DNA of 64,000 bases from Streptomyces viridochromogenes (GCF_001270495.1 NZ_LGUR01000117.1:372001-436000); one strand, 5' to 3'; shown: positions 22,589 through 30,290, numbered from the stretch's first letter. The notes: generated from the letters alone by a model not told the origin. Numbers and translations: made by a program.

Positions 22589-23014
22589 ATGTCAGACCTG
22601 GACGCCCTGGGCAACCCCGAACACGAGTGTGACGAAGGGTGCGGCCCCTACGAGCCGCAGGCTGACCGCAACCTTGAAGACCTGGACGAGTCGGCCCACA
22701 TCGACGCCCTGTACGAGGAGTTGAACCTGGTCCGCGAGCACGTGGCCTTGCTGCTCCTGGCGCTGGCCCAGGTGGAGGGGCCGACGATCGGCCTTCAGCC
22801 GCGCGGTATCTCCGTGCTCCTGGACCTGTCCCAGACGGAGGCTGAAGCCCTCCTGGGCCGCAAGCACCATGACCCCCAGGCCGTCGTGAACCACGCCATC
22901 AGCGTTGCCGGCGAGGACGGATACGTGGGCCGCGCCATGGAAGCCGTGTTCCGCGCTCAGATCATGCGCGCCTCCGCCGTGACCAGCCCGGACGAGGACG
23001 ACGAACAGGATTGA
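22589..23014 (+). CDS. Acidic phage protein, unknown
   Basis: The 141-residue protein is acidic at both ends. The N-terminal part has CDEGCGPYE (cysteines 4 apart) and the middle is a long hydrophobic helix (LVREHVALLLLALAQVE). ATG 22589 follows GAGAGGACC. No domain was recognised. Its stop codon lies inside the -35 hexamer TTGACG of the next promoter, so the two units are packed without a spacer. Confidence 0.58.
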   Translation: MSDLDALGNPEHECDEGCGPYEPQADRNLEDLDESAHIDALYEELNLVREHVALLLLALAQVEGPTIGLQPRGISVLLDLSQTEAEALLGRKHHDPQAVVNHAISVAGEDGYVGRAMEAVFRAQIMRASAVTSPDEDDEQD

Positions 23015-23040
23015 CGCGACTCAATTGAGTCGGCTATCTT
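23011..23040 (+). promoter_or_regulatory. Second sigma70-like promoter with the same operator in the spacer
   Basis: -35 TTGACG (23011-23016), 18-nt spacer starting with CGACTCAATTGAGTCG (23017-23032), -10 TATCTT (23035-23040). Hexamer positions relative to the palindrome match the promoter at 20,997 exactly. Predicted start near 23,047, giving a 45-nt leader with a GCCCC-TATT-GGGGC hairpin before the DUF2637 gene. Confidence 0.82.
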
Positions 23041-23091
23041 CAGCACTCCAGCCGCCCCTATTGGGGCACCTGCCCTGAGAGGACCTGACCC

Positions 23092-23901
23092 GTGAACGCC
23101 ATCCGCACGCGCCTGACCGTCACCGCTGGCGTCGTCATCATCGCCCTGACCGGCGCTGCCTTCTGGCTTTCCTACGCCCACCTCCACGACGTGGCCGCGA
23201 CTCACGGCCTGGGCACGTCCCCCGCCAGAGCCTGGGCCTGGCCCGCGACCCTGGACCTGTTCATCGTCGCCGGAGAAATCATGATGCTGGTCGCCGCACT
23301 GGCGAAGCGCCGTGACTTCTGGGCCATCGGCTTGACGGTCGCTGGGTCGGTCGGCTCCATCGGCCTGAACGTTTACGGTGTCGGCGCCGACGCACCCAAG
23401 ATTGAGTACCTGGTGGCCGCCGTCCCGCCGTCCGCCGCCCTCCTGGCCTTCGGCGCCCTCATGCGGCAGGTTCACCACGCCTTGGCTGGCGAGGAGGAGG
23501 CCAAGGCGGAGCCTGGGGAGGCCCTGACGTACGAACTCCAGGGTGATCGCCCGCTGTCTGCCCGCTTCATGGAGCCCCTGGAGGAGTACCAGGCCGCCAT
23601 GGACGAGGTCGTGGAGAAGATGGCCACCGAAGCCGGCGTGCCCCTGGAACTGGTCAAGACCACTGCTACAGAGGACGCTAGCGACTCCGCCGACGAGGAC
23701 GAGGACTCCGAGGAGGAGGTACCGGTCTACACCATTTCTTCGAAGCCGACCCTGGCGGAGATTGACGCCGCCATCCAGGACATCCGGAAGGAGGGCCGCC
23801 CCCTCTCCGGCGGTCGCCTGGCGAAGTACTTCGGGGTGAGCGGACGCACTGGCCGCCGCTATCTCTCCGAGTGGAGCGAAGCCCAGGAGTCGACCGCCTG
23901 A
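23092..23901 (+). CDS. DUF2637-type membrane protein with C-terminal HTH-like region
   Basis: The 269-residue protein has three or four membrane segments in its first 130 residues (TAGVVIIALTGAAFWLSYAHL; WPATLDLFIVAGEIMMLVAA; FWAIGLTVAGSVGSIGLNVYG; YLVAAVPPSAALLAFGAL). An acidic linker follows (about 200-215), then a tail RLAKYFGVSGRTGRRYLSEW (about 243-262) resembling a helix-turn-helix. DUF2637 proteins are common on actinobacterial plasmids and phages, some near transfer genes; their activity is not established. GTG 23092 follows GAGAGGA. Its promoter shares the palindromic operator with the sigma-like gene, so both are probably silent in the lysogen. Confidence 0.7.
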   Translation: MNAIRTRLTVTAGVVIIALTGAAFWLSYAHLHDVAATHGLGTSPARAWAWPATLDLFIVAGEIMMLVAALAKRRDFWAIGLTVAGSVGSIGLNVYGVGADAPKIEYLVAAVPPSAALLAFGALMRQVHHALAGEEEAKAEPGEALTYELQGDRPLSARFMEPLEEYQAAMDEVVEKMATEAGVPLELVKTTATEDASDSADEDEDSEEEVPVYTISSKPTLAEIDAAIQDIRKEGRPLSGGRLAKYFGVSGRTGRRYLSEWSEAQESTA

Positions 23902-23947
23902 CACCCCGTCATTGCAACCCCCTGCAACCTTGTACAACCTTTTGGCC

Positions 23948-23978
23948 GGGCCCCCAACTTAGGGGGCCCTTCCCTTTG
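23948..23978 (+). terminator. Terminator after the DUF2637 gene
   Basis: GGGCCCCC, a 6-nt loop AACTTA and GGGGGCCC (23948-23969) form a perfect 8-bp stem followed by TTCCCTTT. Confidence 0.85.
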
Positions 23979-24014
23979 GCCAGGGCTTTTTACCTTCCAT
24001 TTGCCCGTAACAGA

Positions 24015-24027
24015 GTGGTCACACCAC
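24015..24027. promoter_or_regulatory. 13-bp palindrome upstream of the accessory gene
   Basis: GTGGTCACACCAC has perfect 5-bp arms around CAC. It lies 57 nt before the start codon at 24,084. It could be an operator; no partner site was seen elsewhere in the window. Confidence 0.4.
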
Positions 24028-24083
24028 GCGTCGCATGCCTTACAGTTGGTTGAAAGGGGAAGAGCCGATTCCGGGGGGTTTTT

Positions 24084-24524
24084 GTGAACTCTTGCTCCGT
24101 GACGTTGCGCGCCTTCATACCGTGTGTTACGTCCTACGGCTGGACCTGGGGCGAGTGGCGTGGGGAGACGCCTCTTGCCGTTGAGGTCCTGGCCGAACTT
24201 GCCGAACTGCCGCGAGTGCTCCGTTCGTACTCCACGACGGTTGCCACCATGTTGCGCATGGCCGACTCCGGCGACAGGTTCAACATCACCGCGTACGGGA
24301 CACGTTCAGGTCGTGTCTACGGTCGTGATCAATGGCTGTTCGATGCCGTGTACGGCACATACCGGCCGCACGGTGACCCGTGGGTCCCGCGCCGATTCAA
24401 GGTCCTACAGGACACCGAATCCGAACAGCCGTTCGAGAGGCATGCAACGGGTGTTGCCCCCGTTGTGTCACTGATGAGCCGGCGGGCACCCCTGCCGGAG
24501 GACTGCCCTCCGATGGTCGCATGA
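24084..24524 (+). CDS. Prophage right-end accessory protein, unknown
   Basis: The 146-residue protein has no recognised domain. It contains aromatic-rich segments (SYGWTWGEWRGE; GRDQWLFDAVYGTYRPHGD) and a central helical stretch. GTG 24084 is preceded by GGGGGG and five T residues. Upstream, GTGGT-CAC-ACCAC (24015-24027) is a 13-bp palindrome that may be an operator. The gene lies between the lytic control region and the attachment site, where temperate phages often carry lysogeny-expressed genes. That role is suggested by position only. Confidence 0.5.
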   Translation: MNSCSVTLRAFIPCVTSYGWTWGEWRGETPLAVEVLAELAELPRVLRSYSTTVATMLRMADSGDRFNITAYGTRSGRVYGRDQWLFDAVYGTYRPHGDPWVPRRFKVLQDTESEQPFERHATGVAPVVSLMSRRAPLPEDCPPMVA

Positions 24525-24540
24525 CGGGTACGCTCCGGGC

Positions 24541-24756
24541 ATGGACCTACCTCCGATTACCGAGCGCGGTACACGGGACCAACTGGCAGAGCAACTACGC
24601 GACATGTCGACGGGCTGGTATCTGCGGGCCAACGACCGGCTGTCCGAACAGGCAGCCGACGCGGCGGACCAACTGACAGCAGGAGCCGACTCCGTGACGG
24701 TGGGACATACCACTTACACGGTTGACGAACCTGGTGACAGCGCGTCGACTCCGTAG
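24541..24756 (+). CDS. Small prophage protein, probably leaderless
   Basis: The 71-residue acidic helical protein (RDQLAEQLRDMSTGWYLRAN) has a TACGCT -10-like box ending 6 nt before its ATG and no ribosome-binding site. That is the pattern of leaderless Streptomyces transcripts, so it may be expressed in the lysogen by host RNA polymerase. No domain was recognised. Confidence 0.5.
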   Translation: MDLPPITERGTRDQLAEQLRDMSTGWYLRANDRLSEQAADAADQLTAGADSVTVGHTTYTVDEPGDSASTP

Positions 24757-24819
24757 TTACCCTGGTCACACTGGTCTGGCAACAGGCTGGACCTAGCGCG
24801 CAGTTAGGACAACAGCAAA

Positions 24820-25149
24820 ATGACCCAAGCGGACAGCGCTGCTCCTGCGCTGAGAAGGTCGCTTGACTCTGACCCCACCCAGGGCCAGGGGCAAGCGGAG
24901 ATCACTGCAACCACGCCCCTGCCTCCTGGGTGGTCGTCTTTCTGCTCCAAGCCGACCCGGACGGATCCGGCGCACTGGTACGCCACAGCGCCATGGGACG
25001 CCGACGTCATCAACCTGTCCCATGGCCTGAGGGGCGACGAGAACCAGCTGACACAGACCGTGGACGCCGAGACGTGGAGAGGGCTCCACCGCGTCGTGGC
25101 AGAACAGGTGCTCTTGCACCAACAGCTGTCGGGGCGGGCGCATGCCTAG
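24820..25149 (+). CDS. Prophage right-end protein, unknown
   Basis: The 109-residue protein contains GWSSFCSKPTRTDPAHWYAT and a C-terminal helical region (TWRGLHRVVAEQVLLHQQ). No domain was recognised. The ATG at 24820 is preceded by AGGAC 9-10 nt upstream. It overlaps the next gene by 8 nt, so the two are coupled. Confidence 0.5.
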   Translation: MTQADSAAPALRRSLDSDPTQGQGQAEITATTPLPPGWSSFCSKPTRTDPAHWYATAPWDADVINLSHGLRGDENQLTQTVDAETWRGLHRVVAEQVLLHQQLSGRAHA

Positions 25150-25369
25150 GGCCGTCCTAAAGTACGTACCGCACACCATCAGGCACGCGCCCGACCTTGA
25201 ATCGACGCGTCAGGCCCACTGCACCACGGCCGGCTGTGGCGAGTCGTCCACCCCCAGCGACGAGGACACTGTTCAGCTCTGGTGCCTCGGTCACACGGGA
25301 CGGCACCCCGAGCACACCGTGTTTCGACGGGTCTTCACCGACCACGCACGAGTGATACGAGAGGAGTAG
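25142..25369 (+). CDS. DUF7848-like small protein
   Basis: The 75-residue protein has the pattern HCTTAGCGESS followed by VQLWCLGHTGRHPEHTVFRRV, with Cys and His spaced as in small Streptomyces proteins assigned to DUF7848. In host genomes such genes often sit next to small helical proteins and regulators of unknown role. ATG 25142 overlaps the preceding gene. It is the last gene before the attachment site. The family assignment is from memory and tentative. Confidence 0.5.
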   Translation: MPRAVLKYVPHTIRHAPDLESTRQAHCTTAGCGESSTPSDEDTVQLWCLGHTGRHPEHTVFRRVFTDHARVIREE

Positions 25370-25386
25370 TAACGCCACCCCGAGAC

Positions 25387-25424
25387 AGGCCCCGTTCACC
25401 GCGCCAGGTGGGCGGGGCCTTTCC
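25387..25424 (+). terminator. Terminator after the last prophage gene
   Basis: AGGCCCCG (25387-25394) pairs with CGGGGCCT (25413-25420), with an inner CACC/GGTG stem, followed by TTTCC. Confidence 0.83.
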
Positions 25425-25513
25425 GTTGCCTGTGAGCGGGGCGTGAGAGAGACGTGAGGAACCAGTAGCCATGCATATATCTATGCCGCTACCCGGGCAC
25501 ATTGGACCATGGA

Positions 25514-25552
25514 GGCCCTGGACTCTCTCCCCTTTTGTCCAGGGCCTTCTTC
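25514..25552 (+). terminator. Second terminator near the prophage edge
   Basis: GGCCCTGGAC and GTCCAGGGCC (25514-25523, 25537-25546) form a perfect 10-bp stem with a 13-nt loop and TTCTTC downstream. Just upstream, GCATA-TATC-TATGC (25473-25486) is an A+T-rich palindrome in a G+C-rich context. Both may insulate the prophage from the host gene. Confidence 0.83.
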
Positions 25553-25575
25553 ATGCCCGCCCAGGTCAGGCTGTG

Positions 25576-25625
25576 GTTAACGACTCCAGCTGTAATACGT
25601 CCTAGCCAGGACTTCCGACACACCC
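25576..25625. other. Prophage-host junction (att site, right end in this window)
   Basis: Host coding homology is recognisable from about 25,608 onward (reading R-T-S-D-T-P-E-F). Upstream the frame meets a TAA at 25593 and the DNA is non-coding prophage sequence with a GTTAAC site at 25576. Related proteins usually read RTFDTPEF here, so the strand exchange probably lies within about 25,600-25,618. The core cannot be fixed without the other junction or an empty site. No tRNA gene is present, consistent with a serine integrase using a protein-coding attB. Confidence 0.7.
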
Positions 25626-26576
25626 GAGTTCGCCGGGATCACGTTCCACGAGATCCGGGCCCGCTCGATCATCAACCGGGTGCCGGGCGCCTCGCGCATG
25701 CCCTTCGAGTGGACGGTCAACCCGTATCGGGGCTGCTCGCACGCGTGCGTGTACTGCTTCGCCCGCAAGACCCACAGCTATCTCGACCTGGACACGGGCC
25801 TCGGCTTCGACTCCCAGATCGTGGTCAAGGTGAACGCGCCGGAGCTGCTGCGCCGGCAGCTCTCCGCACGTCGCTGGCAGGGCGAGCACATAGCGATGGG
25901 CACGAACGTCGACTGCTACCAGCGGGCGGAGGGCCGCTACCGCCTGATGCCGGGCATCCTCGCCGCCCTGCGCGATCACGCCAACCCCTACTCGATCCTG
26001 ACGAAGGGCACGCTGATCCTGCGCGACCTGGAGCTGCTGAAGCAGTCCGCCGAGGTGACCGACGTCGGCATCTCCGTCTCGGTCGGCTTCGTCGACCCCG
26101 AGCTGTGGCGCACCGTGGAGCCGGGCACGCCCGCCCCCGAGCGGCGCCTGGACGTCGTACGGACCCTGACCGAGCACGGCCTCGGATGCGGGGTGCTGAT
26201 GGCACCGGTGATTCCCTTCCTGAGCGACCAGCCGGCCCAACTGCGGGCCAGCGTGCGGGCGATCGCCGCCGCCGGGGCGACCTCGGTCACGCCGCTGGTG
26301 CTGCATCTGCGGCCCGGGGCGCGCGAGTGGTTCATGGCCTGGCTGGGCCGCGAGCACCCGCACCTGGTGCGCCGTTACGAGCGGCTGTACGCGGACGGTG
26401 CCTACGCGCCGAAGTGGTACCAGCGCCGGATCACCCGTCAGGTCCACGACCTGGCGCAGGAGTACGGCATCGGCCCCACGCGCGCGGGCATGCCCCGGCG
26501 GATCCGCGAGCCCGAACCGGCGCCGGAGCCCGCCGGGCACACGCAGCAGGAACCGACCCAGCTCTCCCTGCTCTGA
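25599..26576 (+). pseudogene. 5'-truncated Rv2578c-type radical-SAM gene, disrupted by the prophage
   Basis: Codons from about 25,608 encode TPEFAGITFHEIRARSIIN, then VPGASRMPFEWTVNPYRGCS and the radical-SAM cluster motif CSHACVYC (C-x3-C-x2-C). The whole C-terminal domain follows to the stop at 26574. This matches the actinobacterial Rv2578c family of unknown substrate. The normal N-terminus (roughly 30-40 residues) is missing because the prophage entered here. The next in-frame start is GTG 25680, which has no ribosome-binding site and would lack FHEIRARSIIN. The gene is probably inactive in the lysogen and restored on excision. A low-level shorter product keeping the iron-sulfur cysteines is possible. 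Confidence 0.82.
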
Positions 26577-26731
26577 GGGCATTGGGGGCCTTGGGGGGCA
26601 TTGGAGCGCATCTCTCGGCCCAATAGGGTCAAGTCTCGTCAGAACCTGTTCTTCCAGGCGTCCGTTCCGGGATGAATGCGGCCGGGACCGTGGCTCTCGC
26701 GGTCCGCATCCCTCCGTCCTGGGAGGACCCC

Positions 26732-28312
26732 ATGGGAAAACGCGCAGCCATGCTGTGCGGTGCCGCCGTCGTCATGGCCGCGGCCGTGCCGGCCGTCCCC
26801 GCCGCCGGGGCGAGCGCCCCGCACATCGCCGACACCGCTCAGGCCGCACCCCTCACCTGGAAGAAGTGCGGCACCACGAAGTACCCGACGCTCCAGTGCG
26901 CGTCCCTGGAGGTGCCGCTCGACCACGCCGATCCGCGCGGACGGCAGATCACCCTCGCGCTGTCCCGCGTCCCGCACACCGCGAAGAAGTACCAGGGCCC
27001 GCTGCTGGTCAACCCCGGCGGCCCCGGCGGCAGCGGCCTCACACTCGCCGGATTCGTCGCCTACGCGCTGCCGAAGGCGGTAGCGGCCCAGTACGACGTC
27101 ATCGGCTTCGATCCGCGCGGGGTCGGCGCGAGCAAACCGGCCGTCAACTGCAAGTCCGGCTACTTCGCCCCGGTGCGCCCGGACTCCGTGCCGCGCACAC
27201 CAGCGATCGAGCGGGCCAACCTCCAGCGCGCCAAGGCCTTCGCGCAGTCCTGCGGAAAGAAGTACGCGGACGTGCTGCCGCACATCAACACGATCAGCGC
27301 CGTGCGGGACATGGACCGGATCCGCGCGGCTCTCGGCACCAGGCAGATCAGCTACTTCGGCTACTCGTACGGCACCTACCTCGGCGCGGTCTACGCGAAG
27401 CTCTTCCCACAGCGGGTGCGACGCGCGGCCCTGGACTCGGTCGTCGACCCCACCGGCGTCTGGTACGAGGCCAACCTCGCACAGGACGTCGCCTTCGACG
27501 ACCGCCACCGCGCGTTCCTGGCGTGGGTCGCCAAGTACGACAAGACGTACCGGCTCGGCGCCGATCCCGCGCGGGTCGAGGCCAAGTGGTACGCGATGCG
27601 GGCAGCCCTGGCCAACGCGCCGGCCGGCGGGAAGGTGGGCCCCTCCGAGCTGGAGGACACCTTCCTGCCCGGCGGCTACTTCAACGGCTACTGGCCCTAT
27701 CTCGCCAAGGCGTTCGCGGCGTATGCGAACGACAAGGACGCCGCCCCGCTGATCGAGGTCTACGAGAAGTTCGGCGCCGCGGACGCGTCCGACGAGAACG
27801 GATACAGCATCTACGCCGCCGTCCAGTGCAGGGACGCCGCCTGGTCCCGGGACTGGCAGCGGTGGCGCGCGGACAACTGGGAGGTGTACGCGAAGGCGCC
27901 GTTCATGACCTGGAACAACGCCTGGTACAACGCGCCGTGTGCGTTCTGGCCGAACGAGTCCCTCCCCTCGGTGAGCGTCATCAACGGCAAGGTCGCGCCC
28001 GTGCTGCTGTTCCAGGCGACCGGCGACGCGGCCACCCCGTACCAGGGCGCCGTCACGGTGCACCGGCAGCTGGCCCGCTCCAGCCTGGTGGTCGAGCGGG
28101 GCGGCGGCAACCACGGCATCACGCTGGGCGGCAACTCCTGCCTGGACAAGCACCTCGCGGCCTACCTGACCGACGGGACGGTGCCACGCGGCGACGGCGT
28201 GGTCGACGCGGTGTGCGAGGCCCGGCCCGACCCGAAGCCGCTGAGCTCCAAGGCGACGTCGGCCACGGCAGCGGGCGCCGAACTGCACAGGCTGATCGGC
28301 TTCCGCCACTGA
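26732..28312 (+). CDS. Secreted tripeptidyl-aminopeptidase-like alpha/beta hydrolase
   Basis: The 526-residue exported serine hydrolase starts with a signal peptide (MGKRAAMLCGAAVVMAAAVP, cleavage likely after AGASA). Catalytic elements are GYSYGT with the nucleophile serine (about 210-215), GDAATP with aspartate (about 430) and GGGNHG with histidine (about 457-462). The oxyanion region is NPGGPGGSG (about 93). The C-terminal TAP-like domain is characteristic of Streptomyces tripeptidyl aminopeptidases (Tap/SlpD-like) that trim N-terminal tripeptides from secreted proteins. ATG 26732 with GGGAGGACCCC upstream is preferred to an ATG 60 nt earlier that would push the signal sequence inward. Confidence 0.85.
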   Translation: MGKRAAMLCGAAVVMAAAVPAVPAAGASAPHIADTAQAAPLTWKKCGTTKYPTLQCASLEVPLDHADPRGRQITLALSRVPHTAKKYQGPLLVNPGGPGGSGLTLAGFVAYALPKAVAAQYDVIGFDPRGVGASKPAVNCKSGYFAPVRPDSVPRTPAIERANLQRAKAFAQSCGKKYADVLPHINTISAVRDMDRIRAALGTRQISYFGYSYGTYLGAVYAKLFPQRVRRAALDSVVDPTGVWYEANLAQDVAFDDRHRAFLAWVAKYDKTYRLGADPARVEAKWYAMRAALANAPAGGKVGPSELEDTFLPGGYFNGYWPYLAKAFAAYANDKDAAPLIEVYEKFGAADASDENGYSIYAAVQCRDAAWSRDWQRWRADNWEVYAKAPFMTWNNAWYNAPCAFWPNESLPSVSVINGKVAPVLLFQATGDAATPYQGAVTVHRQLARSSLVVERGGGNHGITLGGNSCLDKHLAAYLTDGTVPRGDGVVDAVCEARPDPKPLSSKATSATAAGAELHRLIGFRH

Positions 28313-28399
28313 GCGGGTGACCGCCTGACCAGCCGACCGTCCGGTCGCGCCCGAGGGTCCGTCGGGGGCGTTGTCAGACCCGTGGTCCACCATGGACGC

Positions 28400-28798
28400 A
28401 TGAGTGAGCTGACCAGGATTCCCGCCCCCGACGGAGTCGCCCCCGCCGCCCAGTACACGCATGTCGTGCTCGGTACGGGCCGTTTCGTCGCCGTCTCCGG
28501 CCAGCTCGCCCTGGACGAGGACGGCAGACTCGTCGGCGAGGGCGATCCGGCTGTCCAGGCCCGCCAGGTCTTCGAGAACCTCAGGCGCTGCCTCGCGGCG
28601 GCCGGGGCGACGTTCGACGAGGTCGTCAAACTCACCTACTTCGTCACGGACATGGCACACATGCCCGCCATCCGCGCGGCCCGTGCCGAGCACATACCCG
28701 ACGACCGGCTGCCTGCCGCGTCGGCGGTCCAGGTCGCGGGGCTGGTGCGGCCGGAGTTCCTGATGGAGGTCGAGGCGTTCGCGGTGCTGCCGGACTAA
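28400..28798 (+). CDS. RidA/YjgF family protein
   Basis: The 132-residue protein has the RidA fold signature: VSGQLALDEDG (about 32-42), VFENLRRCLAAAGATFDEVVKL (60-81) and AVQVAGLVRPEFLMEVEAFAV at the end. RidA proteins hydrolyse reactive enamine/imine intermediates such as 2-aminoacrylate. The conserved arginine normally in the RxxVxxxxLxxxxxvEie region is placed differently (LVRPEFLMEVEA). ATG 28400 has no clear ribosome-binding site. Confidence 0.85.
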   Translation: MSELTRIPAPDGVAPAAQYTHVVLGTGRFVAVSGQLALDEDGRLVGEGDPAVQARQVFENLRRCLAAAGATFDEVVKLTYFVTDMAHMPAIRAARAEHIPDDRLPAASAVQVAGLVRPEFLMEVEAFAVLPD

Positions 28799-28839
28799 AT
28801 CGAAGGCCGGCCGGGGCGGGCGGCCTCTAGGGTGCCGCC

Positions 28840-29379
28840 ATGAACGACGACGACCGCATCGGAATCCGCCGTATGACCCTGGCCGACTGCGGCCGCGTCT
28901 CCGAGATCCGCGTCGGCGGCTGGCGCAGCGCCTATCAGGGACTCATGCCGCAGTCGTACCTGGACGCCATGGACGTGACCCAGGACGCCAATCGCCGCCG
29001 CGCCCACTTCACGGGGGCCGACCGCAGGGTGGTGAACCTGGTCGCCGAGGAGGACGGCGGGATCGTCGGCTGGGCCTGCCACGGCCCGTACCGCGGCGGC
29101 GAGGGGCACACGGAGGACGCCGAGTTGTACGCCCTCTACGTGGACCCCGAACGGTACGGCGCCGGCACGGGCCACGCCCTGCTCCAGGAGTCGATACGCC
29201 GGTGCACGGCCGCCGGACGCCCCCGCATGCTCCTGTGGGTCCTCAAGGACAACACCCGCGCCCGGCGCTTCTACGAGCGGGCGGGCTTCCGCCCGGACGG
29301 CGCCGAGGAGCCCTTCGAGGTGGACGGCGTGCAGGTGCCCGAGGTGCGGTACGTGCGGGAGCTGGCGGCTCACCGCTGA
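28840..29379 (+). CDS. GNAT family N-acetyltransferase
   Basis: The 179-residue enzyme has the acetyl-CoA-binding region LYALYVDPERYGAGTGHALLQE (V-x-x-x-x-R/Q-x-x-G-x-G/A type) and the C-terminal NTRARRFYERAGFRPDG block. The N-terminal part begins IRRMTLADCGRVSEIRVGGW. The substrate is unknown. A TAGGGT box ends 6 nt before the ATG and there is no ribosome-binding site, so the mRNA is probably leaderless. It converges with and overlaps the HEAT-repeat gene by 10 nt. Confidence 0.85.
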   Translation: MNDDDRIGIRRMTLADCGRVSEIRVGGWRSAYQGLMPQSYLDAMDVTQDANRRRAHFTGADRRVVNLVAEEDGGIVGWACHGPYRGGEGHTEDAELYALYVDPERYGAGTGHALLQESIRRCTAAGRPRMLLWVLKDNTRARRFYERAGFRPDGAEEPFEVDGVQVPEVRYVRELAAHR

Positions 29380-29945
29380 CGCGGAATCCGCGCCAGCGCC
29401 TGAACCGCCGCCTCTGCCAGCGCCGGGTGGGCCAGGGCCTCGTTCAGGACGCGTCTGGCCCTCTTGTCGCCGAGGGTGCCGAGGCCTTCCACACAGGCCA
29501 GGGCCACGCGGCGGTACGGGTCGTGCGGATGCAGGCGGCGTTGCAGGGTGGTGATCAGGGCGGGCACCGCCTCGGGGGCGCGCAGCTCGACCAGGAGCCG
29601 GACCGGGTGCAGGGCGTAGGCGACGCGGAGTTCATTGGTGGCGAGGGCGGCCGCCGCGCGGGCCGTGCGCGGGTCACCGAGCCGGGCCAGGGCGTGGGCG
29701 GCGGAGACACAGCGCTGCGGGTCACGGTGGTTCAGGAGCAGGACGAGGGACTCGAAGGCCCGGCGGTCCCCGGCGATGCCCAGCCGGAACGCGGCCAGCT
29801 CCCTCGCCCACAGCGGCTGTCCGGGCGCGGTGAGCACGTCGGCCAGTTCGTCGAGGTCCTCGGTCGCCACGAGGTGGTCGTACGCGGGCGACGCCCCGGA
29901 CTCCTGCCGTAAGCGCTCCGTGAGTGATCGCAACTCTTCGTCCAT
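29370..29945 (-). CDS. HEAT-repeat protein
   Basis: The 191-residue all-helical protein has repeats with the pattern VSAAHALARLGDPRTARAAA and RVALACVEGLGTLGDKRARR, typical of HEAT/armadillo solenoids that bind other proteins. No catalytic domain is present. ATG 29945 is chosen over an upstream in-frame ATG because TACGCT lies 7 nt before it and no ribosome-binding site is visible (leaderless pattern). Confidence 0.75.
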   Translation of the reverse strand: MDEELRSLTERLRQESGASPAYDHLVATEDLDELADVLTAPGQPLWARELAAFRLGIAGDRRAFESLVLLLNHRDPQRCVSAAHALARLGDPRTARAAAALATNELRVAYALHPVRLLVELRAPEAVPALITTLQRRLHPHDPYRRVALACVEGLGTLGDKRARRVLNEALAHPALAEAAVQALARIPRQR

Positions 29946-30290
29946 GAAGGCGAGCGTATGCAAGCGGCCCGCTCGGCGGGACCTACATCACAAAGACGAG
30001 GTCTGGCGCGCTCGTTACCCACCGGTTAAGCTCATACGAGCGAGTCACCCACTCGTGGATTTACTTGCAGCGGCCTGGTGACGCAGCCACTGCAAGGGAG
30101 CACCTCCCACGCCTTCAAGGCGGTGGGGGCGCTGGTCGGTTCGGTACATCAGGTACCGCAGTACGACTCGGCTCCGGGACAGGGCCGGTCGGATCCGCCG
30201 TTCCCCGGCGCGTGTGCACGCGCTCGGCGGCGGCACCGGGCGTGTGCGCCAGAAGCCCGGCAACACCCGCACTCACTCCTTTCTCCGCAC

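Larger units (their letters stand above)
3981..25581. repeat. Thirteen dispersed GTTAAC sites confined to the prophage
   Basis: GTTAAC starts at 3981, 5742, 6126, 7957, 8173, 10722, 12319, 12723, 13195, 14376, 15678, 21830 and 25576. All thirteen are followed by G, and eleven read CGTTAACG, an 8-bp palindrome. Eight lie in genes, always in the frame GTT-AAC (Val-Asn); five are intergenic. None was seen in the 38 kb of host DNA. A hexamer with four A/T bases should be rare here. Confidence 0.8.
1..25612 (+). mobile_element. Integrated temperate siphovirus, right-hand portion
   Basis: All genes from the left edge to about 25.6 kb lie on one strand and run tail, lysis, nucleotide metabolism, recombination, replication, sigma-like regulator, small accessory genes. 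This order fits a phiC31-like actinophage. The right boundary is placed where homology to a host radical-SAM gene begins, at about 25,610. The left part (head genes, integrase and probably the repressor) lies outside the window. Structural and replication genes look intact with no frameshift seen, so the prophage may be functional. Terminators, early-promoter boxes and palindromic operators occur only in this stretch. The boundary is inferred from the disrupted host gene rather than from comparing two att sites. Confidence 0.93.

Noticed and set aside
23806-23880. HTH-like tail of the DUF2637 protein as the lysogenic repressor
   Set aside because: The match to a helix-turn-helix is weak, it is attached to a membrane protein, and its own promoter carries the operator; a soluble repressor outside the window is more plausible.
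25473-25625. tRNA gene as integration target
   Set aside because: No cloverleaf or TTCRANTC-type loop is present at the junction; the interrupted unit is a protein-coding gene.
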